Source: Chamaecyparis obtusa (lineage: Eukaryota; Streptophyta; Pinopsida; Cupressales; Cupressaceae). From it: a DNA stretch of 64,000 nucleotides. Positions within the stretch are counted from its first letter, which is position 1; every line of letters starts with the position of its first letter. Under the pieces are notes generated by a model, which was given only the letters and a program-made list of their open reading frames with translations, did no database searches and was not told the origin of the DNA. Below are positions 1 through 11,134 of the stretch, piece by piece. Both the position numbers and the translations under genes were made by a program. The stretch lies in contig BSBK01006348.1 of NCBI GenBank assembly GCA_027943335.1, positions 433,001-497,000 of the forward strand. The letters are read 5' to 3'.

Positions 1-1598
1 CTTAGCTCTTTTTCCCTTTCTATTGAAGCTTTCCATCTTGCATCAAGAATCTCTTGAAGATCATCAGGTACAACCTTATGAAGTTCTGTGGGAGAGAGGT
101 TGAATTTGTGAATACAGTGAACTACTGCTTCTATTTTTCTCCTATCTTCTTCATTGGCCAATTGATATCTTCTGCTGACTTATCCCATTCCACCAAATTC
201 TTTCAACCCTGCCACAAATTCATCAATTGTGGGTTTTCTTCCTCTTTGTGCATCCTCCTTCACCGGTTTAGCAGATTTTCTTTTGCGGACCAGAGGAATT
301 GGATCTTTGGTTTCCGTTCCTTTAGTTTCTTCCCCTTGAGCACTGGTCGCTTGTGCTTTTTTCCTTTGAGCCTTGGGTTGATCTGTCACCGGTTTCTTCT
401 TTGGTGTGGGGGTCCTTTTCACATAGACATTCTTGATTGGTGCCCTTTTCTTCAAATTCTCCTAAATTTCTTCAAAGGTACCAAACCGGTAAGCAGAGAG
501 ATCTAGGTCAGCTTCTTGTAAGGCATCTGCATATGCCTTGGCTGTCTTGGAGGAGATCTCGTAACTCAGTTCAAGAGCATACCCAGTTTGCGGTTCAACT
601 GCTTGGATGATGCAGTGATCGGTGGAGACTAGAAAGCACACATCGTCTTTGTAGGAGTCAACAATGGTTGATTGAACCCTTTCTCTAGCGTGCATTCGTA
701 GCTGGAATGCCTCAAAGTATTCAGTCATGACTTTTCCGAACTGGTTTCCCAGTTGATTGGCCATATCACTGATATGGATCATGATAGGTCGATCGGTTCC
801 CAAAGTCACCTTTCCTATTCCCAGGAAGAAATTAGAATAGTAAAAGCAAAGACATACTAGTAGGGTCCCATACTTTAGGGATTTCTTCTTGATGATACCG
901 AGCTTCTTCAGATTCTCAAAAATCTGTCCTCAAAGCATTGTGCAAATATCGTACTGGGCATTGTCGTGCATTATTTGGTGAGCGGCATGAATGGCTCCTC
1001 CCGGTATGTTGTTCAGGTTGTTGGATTGATAGATTTTGTAACCTATCACAACGGATGCGAACTGAACTCCTTGATCTTCAATGTCGTTGACGGTCATTAG
1101 CTGACTATCAGATTTTGACTTGGTTAGTTTGGTGACTACAACATTGGAGATGGTTCTGAGAGTGAGTGCTTCCCCTTTGTCATTGTACCTGGTCACTCTA
1201 TGCAGGTCCTCCTTGGTGATTTGATTGCATGGTCCTTTTCCGAGCCAGAATCCAGGTTCATGCACATGACTGAGAACCAATCGAATCCAATCTGGTCGAA
1301 AGACGGTTGGGTAGTAGACTCCGTTGATTAGCCCAAACGACACCAGCTTCGCGTATTTGTCTGGAAGCTTTTTGTCTATGCATAGAGAGAGGTATTCTCT
1401 TTGGATGAAGGTTTCACCCAGTTCTTCTTGCTTAGCGTGAACGAAGGCCGTGACATCTTCAGTCATGAGGACTCCATTTGGCACAGATAGCGCACTAGCC
1501 ATGTCGTTTTCTTTGTTCTCAGCCACCATAATGTCGTAGCCAGGTCGGTCGACTTTGTTTCCTTTGATCAACTTGACAGCGGAGGATGATGATGCCAT
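1..1598 (-). pseudogene. Element A ORF2, large protein of unknown function (partial)
   Basis: The frame starts at a Met at 1598 (MASSSSAVKL) and runs left past the window edge with in-frame stops near 930 (TGA, where D has an Arg codon), 462 and 180. It is collinear with D ORF2: both share the cores FRPDWI/FQPDWI, ITKEDL.RVTR, GEALTLRTISN, IMHDNA.YD and YKDDVCFLVSTDHCIIQ. After residue about 330 it becomes lysine-rich (180-455), then continues as a charged segment matching the one in D. I recognise no family and no catalytic motif. Conservation between two diverged copies suggests the protein was once useful to the element, perhaps in packaging or host interaction; that role is inference. Confidence 0.7.
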
Positions 1599-1991
1599 TT
1601 CTTATCAACCGGTTTACACAGAAAGTAGCTTGATCAGTCTTACAGAAAATATCTTATCGATGGTCAAAGTATGAGAATATTACTCAAGCATAAGAAATTG
1701 TTAATCACAAACCACAAAGTAAAAGAAAATGAGTAATTCTCCTTTCTTTATATAGAGTTAGGGCAAAATAGGAATTACCAAACGGTAACTATTTGTTAAC
1801 GGCTATAGCATTAATTATCTTACCTAACCTTTCTTTCCTTTTTCGCTAACCGATATTCAGGATTTTTCCTTTTGAACAAACCTCAATTGATCAACACTTA
1901 TCTATCTGGTTATACTTCCTGACTGAGTGAGTTTGTTACTCACTAGTCCTATCGGGAATAGTAGACGGGATACCGGTTCCCTCTAAGCCTT
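1599..1991. other. Spacer between ORF2 and ORF1 of element A
   Basis: About 390 bp, AT-rich in its middle part, separate the end of ORF1 from the start of ORF2. It has no convincing ORF. In D the same junction was hit by chromovirus G. It may act as the 5' leader for ORF2 translation or as an intron or internal promoter; nothing in the sequence decides this. Confidence 0.4.
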
Positions 1992-3301
1992 TTAGGCCCA
2001 GTTTGTTGAAGAGATATCACCATCAGCAAACAATGATCTTCCCTTTGTCTTCTCCTCAATGGAGTTCTTTGATTCCTTCTTGAACCAAATCTTCTTGACT
2101 TCTTTCTCGCTCTCTTTTCCTCTGTTGTTCTTCTCATTGGAAGACAAAGTCTTCATCACCGGTTTGACCGATCTTTTTCTTTTGTTCATTGACTAGTTCC
2201 TACAATCTTTGGCCAGGTGTCCAACTTTGTTGCAGGTGTAACAGATTATCTTAGTTTCCTTCCATCGATTTACCCTTCTTTTGTTGGGTGATTTACACCA
2301 GGAGTCATTATGACTATGAATGCCACAGTTAGTACAGTTGGTTGTGCTCCGGTTCTTGTTTCTTTTGGGGAATATCGGTCTCGATGGAGATCTGAATGTC
2401 ATTGTTTTGGATCCGCATTCATCAGCTTTGTGTCCAAACTTGTTGCATGCACAGCAATAGCCCTTGAAGCTTACCCTGCTTCATCTGGACACACTTGTGA
2501 GGCGAGACTAGCATTCAGTGATCTTGTGGCCATACTTCCAACAGTTTTTGCAGTAATTGTTGGTTGGCTTTACCGGTGCATTTTTGCAGTTAGTTGTTTT
2601 ATGGCCTAGTTTTCCACAATGATTACAAGAAGTGTTGAAGGTCTTTTTACCTTTTTGTTTTGTCCAGTGAACCCAAGTCTTGTGGGATCTTTGTGCTTTC
2701 TTTGAGCTTTTAGTTTCTCATCAAGCTTGACCGAGCTTTCATTGTATCTTTTGAGGGTTTTATTCCTTTCTTCGAGTTCTTTCATCTGTTCCTTCAGTTG
2801 ATAGAGCTCAATTTCCAGCCTCTTGCATGCATCATCTTTATCGTGCCAAATCTTTTGCATGTTGGCATTTTCTTGAGTGACTATTTTCATTTCTTCTTGA
2901 AGTTGCAGAACGACAAGATCACTTTCCCTTACAACTTCTTCAGCCATATTTCTTGCTCTCTCAGAGGTTGTTAGAGATTTAACTGCAATGTTTCTTTCAT
3001 CTTCAGCTTTCCTCTTTTTCTCAATCAGTTTAGTCATTCTTAGGGCATTATCTTCCTGCTCCTTTTCTAGATTGGAGATCTGATCAGTTAGGATTTGGTT
3101 TCTCTCCATGAGCTCAGAGACTACCTCCTTAGCTTCATCTGATTCACTTTGCCCAGAGAGTTCATCAATTGTTTCATTTCTCTCACTCAATTGCAGAGCC
3201 AACTCCTTTCTTTTAGCAAGGGATCTTCTCATCCTATTCTCAAGAGAGGCAATGATGTCATTGGCTTCCTCAAGCTGCTTCTAATACCTGTAACCCTCCA
3301 T
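1992..3301 (-). pseudogene. Element A ORF1, coiled coil plus CCHC zinc-knuckle array (Gag-like)
   Basis: It begins at a Met at 3301 (MEGYRY), interrupted at once by TAG at 3281-3283 where D has a Gln codon. The region 3260-2700 encodes a long heptad-rich coiled coil full of Glu, Lys and Leu. The region 2640-2190 holds five CCHC-type knuckles: CNHCGKLGHKTTNC, CKNCWKYGHKITEC, CCACNKFGHKADEC, CTNCGIHSHNDSWC and CYTCNKVGHLAKDC. A basic tail follows down to 1992. This is the layout of a nucleic-acid-binding Gag-like protein, but no UBN2-type capsid domain of Copia gag is seen. Several stops and frame breaks make it a pseudogene. ORF2 follows on the same strand. Confidence 0.75.
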
Positions 3302-3345
3302 GATCTTTTTCTCAAGTGGTAAAGCTTTATATCTAACAGAACTAA

Positions 3346-3357
3346 GCTCTGATACCA
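3346..3357 (-). other. Primer-binding site of element A
   Basis: Read on the minus strand this is TGGTATCAGAGC, complementary to the 3' end of initiator tRNA-Met, two bases inside the LTR border. It fixes element A as minus-strand and 3360-4425 as its 5' LTR. Confidence 0.85.
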
Positions 3358-3359
3358 AT

Positions 3360-4425
3360 TGTTATCCCTAACCGGTTACTGAGAGGGAGGGTGAATAAGT
3401 AAATACTATTTCTATCTCCAATTAAAACTTGAATAAAGATTCTTGCAAGATAAACAGAATGTAAATAACCATTTACAAACAGAAATAGAAATACTCAGAT
3501 CAACACATCATATATACGTGGAAACCCTCAATTAGAAGAAAAAAACCACGGTGAGATAGAGCTCACAACTTCACTGCTGCAGTAATAAAGACGCCCTGTT
3601 AGGAGCATACAAAGCACTTGCAAGAGTGCTACCCAGTAAAGAGATTTGGTTGAAGATCAGTTAAGATCTTGACTCTGTTAGGAGCCGCCTGGTTAAAGGA
3701 CTTTTAACATCAACTAAAATGCTACCCAGTTAAAGGATTAATACAAAGAACCTATTAGGGTTCACCCTGATAGAGGGATTTGAATATTCTTTCACAGTAT
3801 AAAAGCAATGATCTTAATTGACACTTTTTGTCTGATTAGATCATACCTATTGACCTTCCTGTTCTGCTTGGTTGTTGATCCTTTCTGCCTTTCACCTTTG
3901 TGATCGTAGCTCTTCTCAGAAGATATCTCTCTCCTGCTCTGTATATTCAACAACTTTCTTTTTGTGTCCTATAGCCCGTATTTATAAGAAATTCATCTTA
4001 TTAAAACCTAACTCATAGAACCTCCAGGTTGTAAACTCATCCATAAATCATGCAGCAAAAAACTTTGCGAGATGATCTTGAGTTTACCTTGAAACATCCG
4101 CGTAGAAATAAAACTAACTCCTGTTAAAAAAGCTAACTCCATTTCTAGACGGTGGATGCTCCGTATAATCCGGTTTTAAATCAGTCAGTTCTGCATAACC
4201 GGTGCGGATTATTATGCTCTTGACTGGTAATAATCTTATACCCAGTTCATCCCCTGTATGCACTATAAGACAGGTACTATGTACTCGGTTAGCTCTACCG
4301 TTGCATATCCTCTGTTTAGTCTACCAGTGCCTATAAAGTAATATAAGTGATCTACCGGTGTACTTATACTGGTGGGAATGGTGTTTGCATCTATCTTCAC
4401 CAACGACAACTTAAATTTGCTAACA
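3360..4425 (-). repeat. 5' LTR of element A
   Basis: It starts TGTTATCCC and ends TTGCTAACA. Near its inner end it carries the G-rich block GAGAGGGAGGGTGAATAAG (3379-3398), then ACGTGGAAACCC (3516-3527) and several short units of the type TTAGGAGCC...CTGGTTAAAGGA (3598-3780). The same blocks recur in the LTRs of D, Copia1, E and I. The partner LTR lies outside the window. Confidence 0.8.
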
Positions 4426-5425
4426 CATATCAACCATCACGCATCTTGTAGCAGCATGAAGACAAACGAAGGATGATGTGATAGGTGTTGTGTCTTGTCA
4501 GGCACTTAGAATATTTTCATCATGTCTTTGTAATTTGTATTTGACATATGTAATTACATGTGATAGTATCATGTGCAAAGTTGTAACATGTAATCAAGTT
4601 GCAAGTGCATTAGGCATGCAACTTTGAATAAGTCAAAATTAGTTAGTTAGTTAGAGAATAAGTCAAGGTGGTTAAGGGTTTTCCCCTTTTCTCTCCACCT
4701 TTCTCTCTCCTCTTTTCCTATATAAAGGAGGGAGCTCATTGTAAATAATCATCTTTTGGCAAGGCAAGAAAATTTTGCCAATTTGTATTGTGCACTCTAA
4801 GACTTTGTGCTTGGATGTAAATCAAATTGCTTTCAATAAAAGAGGCAGATTGTTTTGAGACTTTGTGCCAATTTAAACTATTATGTGATGACATTTTCTT
4901 GAGTTGATTGTGAGTTTTAATGCTTTTATTCAAGAGGGATTTGGATTCAATTGCGTAGACTTTGAGCTGCCTGTTGCATTTAGAGCCAATTTGAACTTTT
5001 AAAGACTTTGTGCTGCAGAAGCACAAATTGTGATAGATAGTAGTGGCTACAATCACTTAGAGATGAAGACTTTGGGCTTCATCTATAAGTATTTTTATTA
5101 AATTTGAGAGTATCCAGTAAGAGACTTTGTGCCTTACTATTTATTTTGCTTGAATCCTCACAAGACAAGAGTAGGAGACTTTGGGTTCCTGTTTTTGTTT
5201 CACAAAATATAAAAATGAAAGTTGTTGCCCCTGGTATTGTTCTTATGTCAACTCTAGGATCACCAGTATTATAGTAGCAATAAGACACTTTTTGCTAAGT
5301 TAGAAAGTAGTAGTTGTACGCAAATCGTTCCTGAAAAAAGAGGAATTGATTAAGAGAACCACCCTTTTTGTAATTTCAGTTAAGTTCCTATTGAAGCCAC
5401 CTAAGGTAAGAAGGGAGCCTCTCCT
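4426..5425 (+). repeat. Unclassified LTR-like sequence with GACTTTGTGC words
   Basis: There is no usable ORF. A TATA-like CTATATAAAGG (4718-4728) follows a pyrimidine-rich run, as in an LTR promoter. Downstream the word GACTTTGTGC or a variant recurs at least seven times between 4798 and 5185. The stretch is bounded by element A on the left and the broken LTR of B on the right, so its own ends cannot be set. It could be an LTR remnant read on the plus strand. Confidence 0.4.
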
Positions 5426-6773
5426 ATTAGTGTTTGGACTTCCCTTGTGAATGGTAATTTGCAATGTTTTATACTAGGGGGATGCCAATCCTCAATAATT
5501 ATCATACATCATTATGCATTTAAATCATATTAAGAATAATCTCTAATTCACAATATATATTTAAGCTCTAATTCCTTACTTCACTCCTAATCATAGACTT
5601 TATGAAAGATGGTGGATTTACTGTGTTAGGACGTTTGCATAGTCTACAAGTGAATTCCCTCAAGGTTCTACCTATCTCAGGACCTTTCCATTATGTGACC
5701 AATTTACCTGCCTCTTCCTACACATACTCCCTATCCCCTTAATAGTGATTAGTGAGTTATTAAAGAATTAGCTGAGTATATATTATTATCTTCTGTATAA
5801 TAAAAATATTAGTAAACATACATGTCATGATGCATAGTTCTGATTCCACTAAAATATATAAATAGTAAATATATGGATAAAATTATGTAACATATTTGAT
5901 AGTTAATTCAAATCTTATTCTGAATAATATATAATTTATATTCAATAACCTATCATCATGAAAATCTACTATTAAATAATTTTATACTTATAATCACGAG
6001 AATTCATAATTCTCTATATAATATATTTATTTCATATTTTATATGTTAGTTACTTATTTATCAATATATTTGAGTTAAGTTATTTCAAATGTAAGTTTAA
6101 TTCATAACAATATTACTATATTTCATAATTTATTATTTCAATGTTTGTTTCATAACCTATTATTCTAAAGTTTATTTCATATTATTGTTAATATATAATT
6201 CATGCAATTATTATTAATAAATTAACTCAACAAAGATATACTTACCTTCTTTCCAATGTCTTTATTTTTAGCTTATTCAATGTTTCTTTCCTTTTAATAT
6301 TCCCCTACATTTCCTCCTTGATCTTCTCCTATATTTCCTCCTTGATTTTCTCCTACATTTCTTTTCTTGTTTTCCCTTGAAATTTGAATAATGCCCTCTA
6401 ATTATTATTATTCTCCTTATTTATTTCCTCCATATCTATAAAATCCGGAAGGAATGGAGTTGATATCCATTATATACATTGGCAAGTTTTAGGGTTGCGA
6501 CCTTTAGATGTTAGAGATATGCCTCTATAATTTTTTTTATTTATAATAATAATTATTAATTATTATTTATTTATAATTTATTTGAATTACCATTTACAAT
6601 ATTGATTATTAATACATTGTTATATTATAATTATATTTTATTATTATTTATTTATTATATAATATTTATATAATAATATATTATTATATTAATGATATAT
6701 TAGTTTATTGGTTTATTTTAATTTTATTATTATATTTTATCATTCAATTTTAGTCTCGTTAGGGGACATCACA
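5426..6773 (-). repeat. 3' LTR of element B, outer end missing
   Basis: It matches 8218-9637 closely, from the words AGTGTTTGGA to GGGGACATCACA. The outer 51 bases present in the partner (TGTAATGTCCCC and following) are absent; unrelated sequence ends at about 5425 instead. It contains long runs of TTA/TTAT (6520-6740). No target-site duplication can be read because the outer end is lost. Confidence 0.8.
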
Positions 6774-7244
6774 GTCCACCCTTCCCGAAATTGCTTATCC
6801 TCAAGCAATGTTAACCTTCATTGTAACTCCAATATTCAATCTAGCAATCTTGAAATGAAAATTTCAACTTGAGTTTAAAACTGCAATGTATTTACAAGTA
6901 TAACTTATCAAACCTAAAGATAATATTCAATTGAAATACTAAGAATAATTTAAAAGATGAACTTATCTTGTTGTGCTATAGTCGTTTTTCCCTTCTTGTT
7001 GCGTGATGAGTCTGGATTTGTAATCTTAATCCTTAGGGAGGGTTCGTAATCAGGTTACAAGCTCTCTTGGAGGACCTCCTGGGGCTCTAGTTGCTACATA
7101 GCTATTCTAGAACGGTCCTCAAGCTATGTCACCATCTTATTACGACTATTTCCTCCTAAGGCCTTATAGATATCCAAAATTTGGCATATCCATCCTTCCT
7201 AGAAGATAGATCTCTCTCCTAGGCCTTACGAGATATAATCTTTG
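6774..7244 (-). other. Interior of B next to the 3' LTR, with polypurine tract
   Basis: On the minus strand, GGGAAGGGTGGAC ends at the LTR border and serves as the polypurine tract. The preceding codons still spell the polyprotein terminus shared with H. The rest of the segment is non-coding. Confidence 0.65.
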
Positions 7245-7945
7245 CCTTATAGTGGGTTGCCCTAGCAATTCTCCCATAATTACAATGTAGTGGGGTGCCC
7301 TACTAGCGGTTCTTTCTTAACTACCATTGCAATAGGGTGCCCTTGGCATTTCTCCCTCAACTACTTCTGCAATAGGGTGCCCTTAGCGGTTCTCCCTCAA
7401 TCACAACGCAGCAGGGTGCCCTTACAGCAGTTCTCCCTTAACTTTCGCTGTAATGGGGTGCCCTTCACGATTCTCCCTTAATTGCAGTCTTGGTTTCTTC
7501 TACAATAGGGTGCCCTAGAGGTTCTCCCTTAATCACAGAGCAGTAGGGTTCCCTTGTAGCAGTTCTCCCTTACATGCTACTGCAATAGGGTGCCCTAGTG
7601 ATTCTCCCCTAAGTGCAGCTTTGGTTTTTTCTGCAATAAGGTGCCCTAGCAGTTCTCCCTTAATAACAGAGCAGTAGGGTGCCCTTGAAGTGGTTATCCC
7701 TTAACATGCTACTGCAATAGGGTGCCCTAGCAATTCTCCCTTAATTGTAGCCTTGAGATTTCTTCTGCAATAGGGTGCCCTAGCAATTCTCCCTTAATTA
7801 CAGCCTTGGGAAGGCACTAGCAATAGGGTGCCCTTAGCTGTTCTCCTTGAATTCTAGTGCACTAGAATGCCCTTATATGGTTCTTCTTTACTGCTACTAC
7901 AATAGGGTGCCCTTCGCGATTCTCCCTTGATTGCCATCATTTCCC
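7245..7945. repeat. Minisatellite inside element B (about 16 units)
   Basis: Sixteen or so units centred on GCAATAGGGTGCCCT, each followed by GCAGTTCTCCCTTAA, repeat at roughly 35-60 bp spacing with drift. The open frame at 7290-7481 is produced by the repeat and is not a gene. Confidence 0.85.
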
Positions 7946-8166
7946 CTCATTATATCTTAAATGTCTATTATTGATCATAAAAATTATTGAGTACATAAAT
8001 ATATTATTTACTATGTATACATTACCAACTTCTTAGATTGTTGTCGCGATAATGATTGAACCACTCCGAACCTCCATTGGCTTTCCAAGCTCTTCTTTCA
8101 TATGGATCATTTTTTCGTATATCCTCCTTTAACCCACGGGATGGCATGATCAAGCTCTAATACCAC
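7946..8166 (-). other. Leader and primer-binding site of element B
   Basis: This short leader ends with the minus-strand motif TGGTATTAGAGC (8154-8165), one base from the LTR. It differs by one base from the initiator tRNA-Met match seen in A, G and H. Confidence 0.7.
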
Positions 8167-9637
8167 TGTAATGTCCCCATTTTGGACCTTACTTGATTTG
8201 TCTTAAAATTCATAATTAGTGTTTGGATTTCCCTAGGGAATGGTAATTTGTAATGTTTTATACTAGGGGGATGCCAATCCCCAATAATTATCATACATCA
8301 TTATGCATTTAAATCATATTTAGAATAATCTCTAATTCACAATATATATTTAAGCTCTAATTCCTTACTTTACTCCTAATCATAGACCTTAACAAAGATG
8401 GTGGATTTACTGTGTTAGGACGCTTGCACAGTCTACAAGTGGATTCCCTCAAGGTTCTACCTATCTCAAGACCTTTCTATTTCCATTATGTGACCAATTT
8501 ACCTGCCTCTTCCTACACATACTCCCTATCCTCTTAATAGTGATTAGTGAGTTATTAAAGAATTCGATGAGTATATATTATTATCTGTTGTATAATAAAA
8601 ATATTAGTAAACATACGTGCCATGATGCATAGTTTTGATTCCACTTAAATATATAAATAGTAAATATATGGATAAACTTATATAACATATTTGATATTTA
8701 ATTCAAATCTTATTTTGAATAATATATAATTTATATTCAATAACATATCATCATGAAAATCTATTATTAAATAATTTTATACTTATAATCACGAGAATTC
8801 ATAATTCTATTTCATATTTTATATATTAGTTACTTATTTATCAATATATAAGTTATTTCAAATATAAGTTTACTTCATAACAATATTACTATATTTCATA
8901 ATTCATTATTTCAATGTTTGTTTCATAACCTATTATTCTAAAGTTTATTTCATATTATTGTTAATATATAATTCATGCAATTATTATTAATAAATTAACT
9001 CAACAAAGATATACTTACCTTCTTTCCAATGTCTTTATTTTTAGCTTATTCATTGTTTCTTTCCTTTCAATATTCCCCTACATTTCCTCCTTGATCTTCT
9101 CCTATATTTCCTCCTTGATTTTCTCCTACATTTCTTTTCTTGTTTTCCCTTGAAATTTGAATAATACCCTCTTATTATTATTATTCTCCTTATTTATTTC
9201 CTCCATATCTATAAAATCTGGAAGGAATGGATTTGATATCCATTATATACATTGGCATGTTTTAGGGTTGCAACCTTTAGATGTTAGAGATATGCCTCTA
9301 TAATTTTTTTTATTTATAATAATAATAATAATTTATTATTTATTTATAATTTATTTGAATTACCATTTACAATGATTATTAATATCATTGTTATATTATA
9401 ATTACATTTTATTATTATTTATTTATTCTACTATTTCATAATTATACTTATTATTTATTTAATAATTTTTATTATATTATATTATTTATTTATCTATTTT
9501 AATATTATTATTTATTTATTATATAATATTTATATAATAATAGATTATTATATTAATGATATATTAGTTTATTGGTTTATTTTAATTTTATTATTATATT
9601 TTATTATTCAATTTTAGTCTCGATAGGGGACATCACA
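8167..9637 (-). repeat. 5' LTR of element B
   Basis: This is the complete LTR, starting TGTAATGTCCCC and ending GGGGACATCACA, with long TTA-rich runs. It is about 1.47 kb. The repeat pair and PBS define the element. Confidence 0.85.
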
Positions 9638-9772
9638 GTCGTTGCCTAAAGTTAAAATTTTGTAAGGTGCAGTCTTAACAGCTTACAAAATTTCTAGCCA
9701 ACACATTGCATGCAATTCATCTTCTCTAATCTACAAAACATGAAAACTAAAATAGAAAGATGAAGAAAGGAA

Positions 9773-10195
9773 TTAATTCTTGAAATTATCAAGGAAAGCC
9801 TTATATTTGGCAATACAATCATAAATAAGAGAAAGATCTGAAATCTTCATAGTCTCTGAAATGACTTCAATTCTAATTGCACCCATACCTGCTGATTTCA
9901 CAACCTTGTAATCATCTACAAGAGAATCCCTCAAGTGTTTTGCCACAAATTTATATACATCAAATTTGTCCATTGTATGTGCTCCAAACTCTTCAGAATT
10001 GAAATCAGCATTAACTCTGTCAATATACCCTGTGGTCATTTCTTCTTCAGTGAAGAGGTTATCATCTCTGGTAAGAACTTCATATTCCAATTGCCTGAGA
10101 CTACTGGTGACATCTTGTTCCACTGCCTGACAACTTTCTAGCTCCTCTTGTAGTTTTTTCAAAAGATTTTCTAGTCCCTGAACTTTGTAATTCAT
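9773..10195 (-). pseudogene. Element C reading frame, C-terminal coiled-coil part
   Basis: This is a 140-residue open frame starting MNYKVQGLENLLKKLQEELE. The first 40 residues form a heptad-type coiled coil; the rest is mixed and ends LDNFKN. It follows 10258-10587 after a frame change and stops. I recognise no family. Its position suggests it was the C-terminal end of the larger C protein. Confidence 0.45.
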
Positions 10196-10257
10196 GAGCC
10201 CCTAATTTCGCTAGAACATGTCCCTGGATGGAATGATATCATATGTGATGAGAGAAT

Positions 10258-10971
10258 CTAAATCTTTTCATCCACTTGCTCCCAGGTGTATAAGTCTTCT
10301 TTCAGATTATTGATGTCTTGGCTGAAGGAAGCGATCATGTCATGGAGTCTTTCTTCAATATCTCTAATACGTTCAGGGACTTTGTGTGTATTTTTGATTG
10401 ATTGGACTCCTTCTGAGACAACTTCTTCAAACCAAGCCTTTACTACTACTCTCCTATTCATTTGAGTCATTTGTGATGAGGTAGTGACAGATTGAGATGC
10501 TTGTTGACGAATAATCTCATGAAGACGAGCATTTTCCTGCTTCAACAAGTTCTTCTTTTCCCAGAGTTCATGATTTCTTTTAGACACATTTGAGAGTTCA
10601 TCTTGAGCATCCTATAGACATCCTAGTCGTGATTGTTTACCAAGTTCAACCTTGGTGAACTTGTAATTAGAGCAAGTAAGTTCTTTAGCTGGTTTGTCTA
10701 CCAGGGGTTTTGCAATCTCTGCATATTTGGTTTTCTCATCATAAACAATGATTCTTGAGACAGTCTTTGAGCTCTTAGATTTACCTTTCCTGGTAGAGAA
10801 ATCATCCAAGAGTAATGTAACTTTTCTTCTTTTAATGGTGATTTTCCCCAACCATGATGGAAAACTAAAACCCTCCTTTGCTGGACTTGAAACAGTGATC
10901 ACAGTAGGCATTGATCCTGATTGTATCTCTATTGTCATAGTACATGCCTCCGTTTGCACTATAGAAACCAT
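10258..10971 (-). pseudogene. Element C reading frame, middle part
   Basis: Two open stretches (10971-10612 and 10587-10258) lie in the same frame, separated by one TAG at about 10612. The first has a Ser/Thr-Lys-rich segment (STRKGKSKSSKTVSR), the second a Gln/Glu-rich coiled coil (LWEKKNLLKQENARLHEII). No catalytic motif or membrane segment is seen. The frame upstream (11134-11008) is also open, so the whole stretch was probably one protein. Confidence 0.45.
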
Positions 10972-11007
10972 ATCCGTCTATAATGAAAGTTAGACCTAGC
11001 TTTGAAT

Positions 11008-11134
11008 TTCTTCAATGTGATAAGCTGAAGTTCTGCTTCCATTACTTTTGCCTTCTACACTGAGTTGAGTGTATATCGAATAATTTTGGAGGGGTTTAGC
11101 GGGGGTGATACCAAACCCTAGCCTATGCAGACTG
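11008..11134 (-). pseudogene. Element C frame, segment abutting Copia1
   Basis: This is an open frame of about 42 codons (LHRLGFGITPAKPLQNYS) ending at TAG near 11008. Removing Copia1 and one copy of the presumed 5-bp target site joins it in frame to the segment ending at 18532, which indicates Copia1 landed inside a reading frame. Confidence 0.5.

Larger units (their letters stand above)
1..4425 (-). mobile_element. LTR element A, pol-less so far, truncated by window edge
   Basis: This is a minus-strand LTR retroelement whose 3' part lies left of the window. From right to left it shows a 5' LTR (3360-4425), a primer-binding site complementary to the 3' end of initiator tRNA-Met (3346-3357), a coiled-coil/zinc-knuckle ORF1 and a lysine-rich ORF2 that runs off the edge. 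No protease, RT, RNase H or integrase motif is visible. The closest relative is element D here, which has the same gene order. The LTR ends TGTTA...TAACA are as expected for an LTR element. Copy A is inactivated by several in-frame stops. Whether pol lies further left cannot be seen, but in D the 3' LTR follows ORF2 directly. Confidence 0.8.
5426..9637 (-). mobile_element. Element B, pol-less chromovirus (Gypsy) derivative
   Basis: Two AT-rich LTRs (5426-6773 and 8167-9637) flank only about 1.4 kb of interior. The minus-strand PBS lies at 8154-8165. Next to the left LTR the minus strand still encodes LLEDKQF.EGWTVMS, matching the C-terminal end of the polyprotein of element H, so B descends from an autonomous chromovirus that lost gag and pol. 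Most of the interior is a tandem array. The left LTR lacks its first 50 or so bases. Such an element can only move with proteins supplied in trans. Confidence 0.8.
9638..11134 (-). mobile_element. Element C, left segment (unclassified coding element)
   Basis: This minus-strand coding sequence continues from 18532-19382 across the Copia1 insertion. No LTR or primer site was found for C, so calling it a mobile element rests on its company and on its resemblance in plan to the pol-less element D. A degenerate host gene is the alternative. Confidence 0.45.

Noticed and set aside
54..506. Plus-strand 150-codon ORF
   Set aside because: It is antisense to A ORF2, whose frame is supported by homology to D.
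7290..7481. ORF in the B array
   Set aside because: It only translates the minisatellite.
7245..7945. CRISPR-like spacing of GGGTGCCCT repeats
   Set aside because: Units and intervals drift and the intervals are repeats themselves; the DNA is plant nuclear.
11126..11134. Clear target-site duplication for Copia1
   Set aside because: CAGAC and CATGC agree only at three of five bases; kept as weak support because the host frame is preserved.
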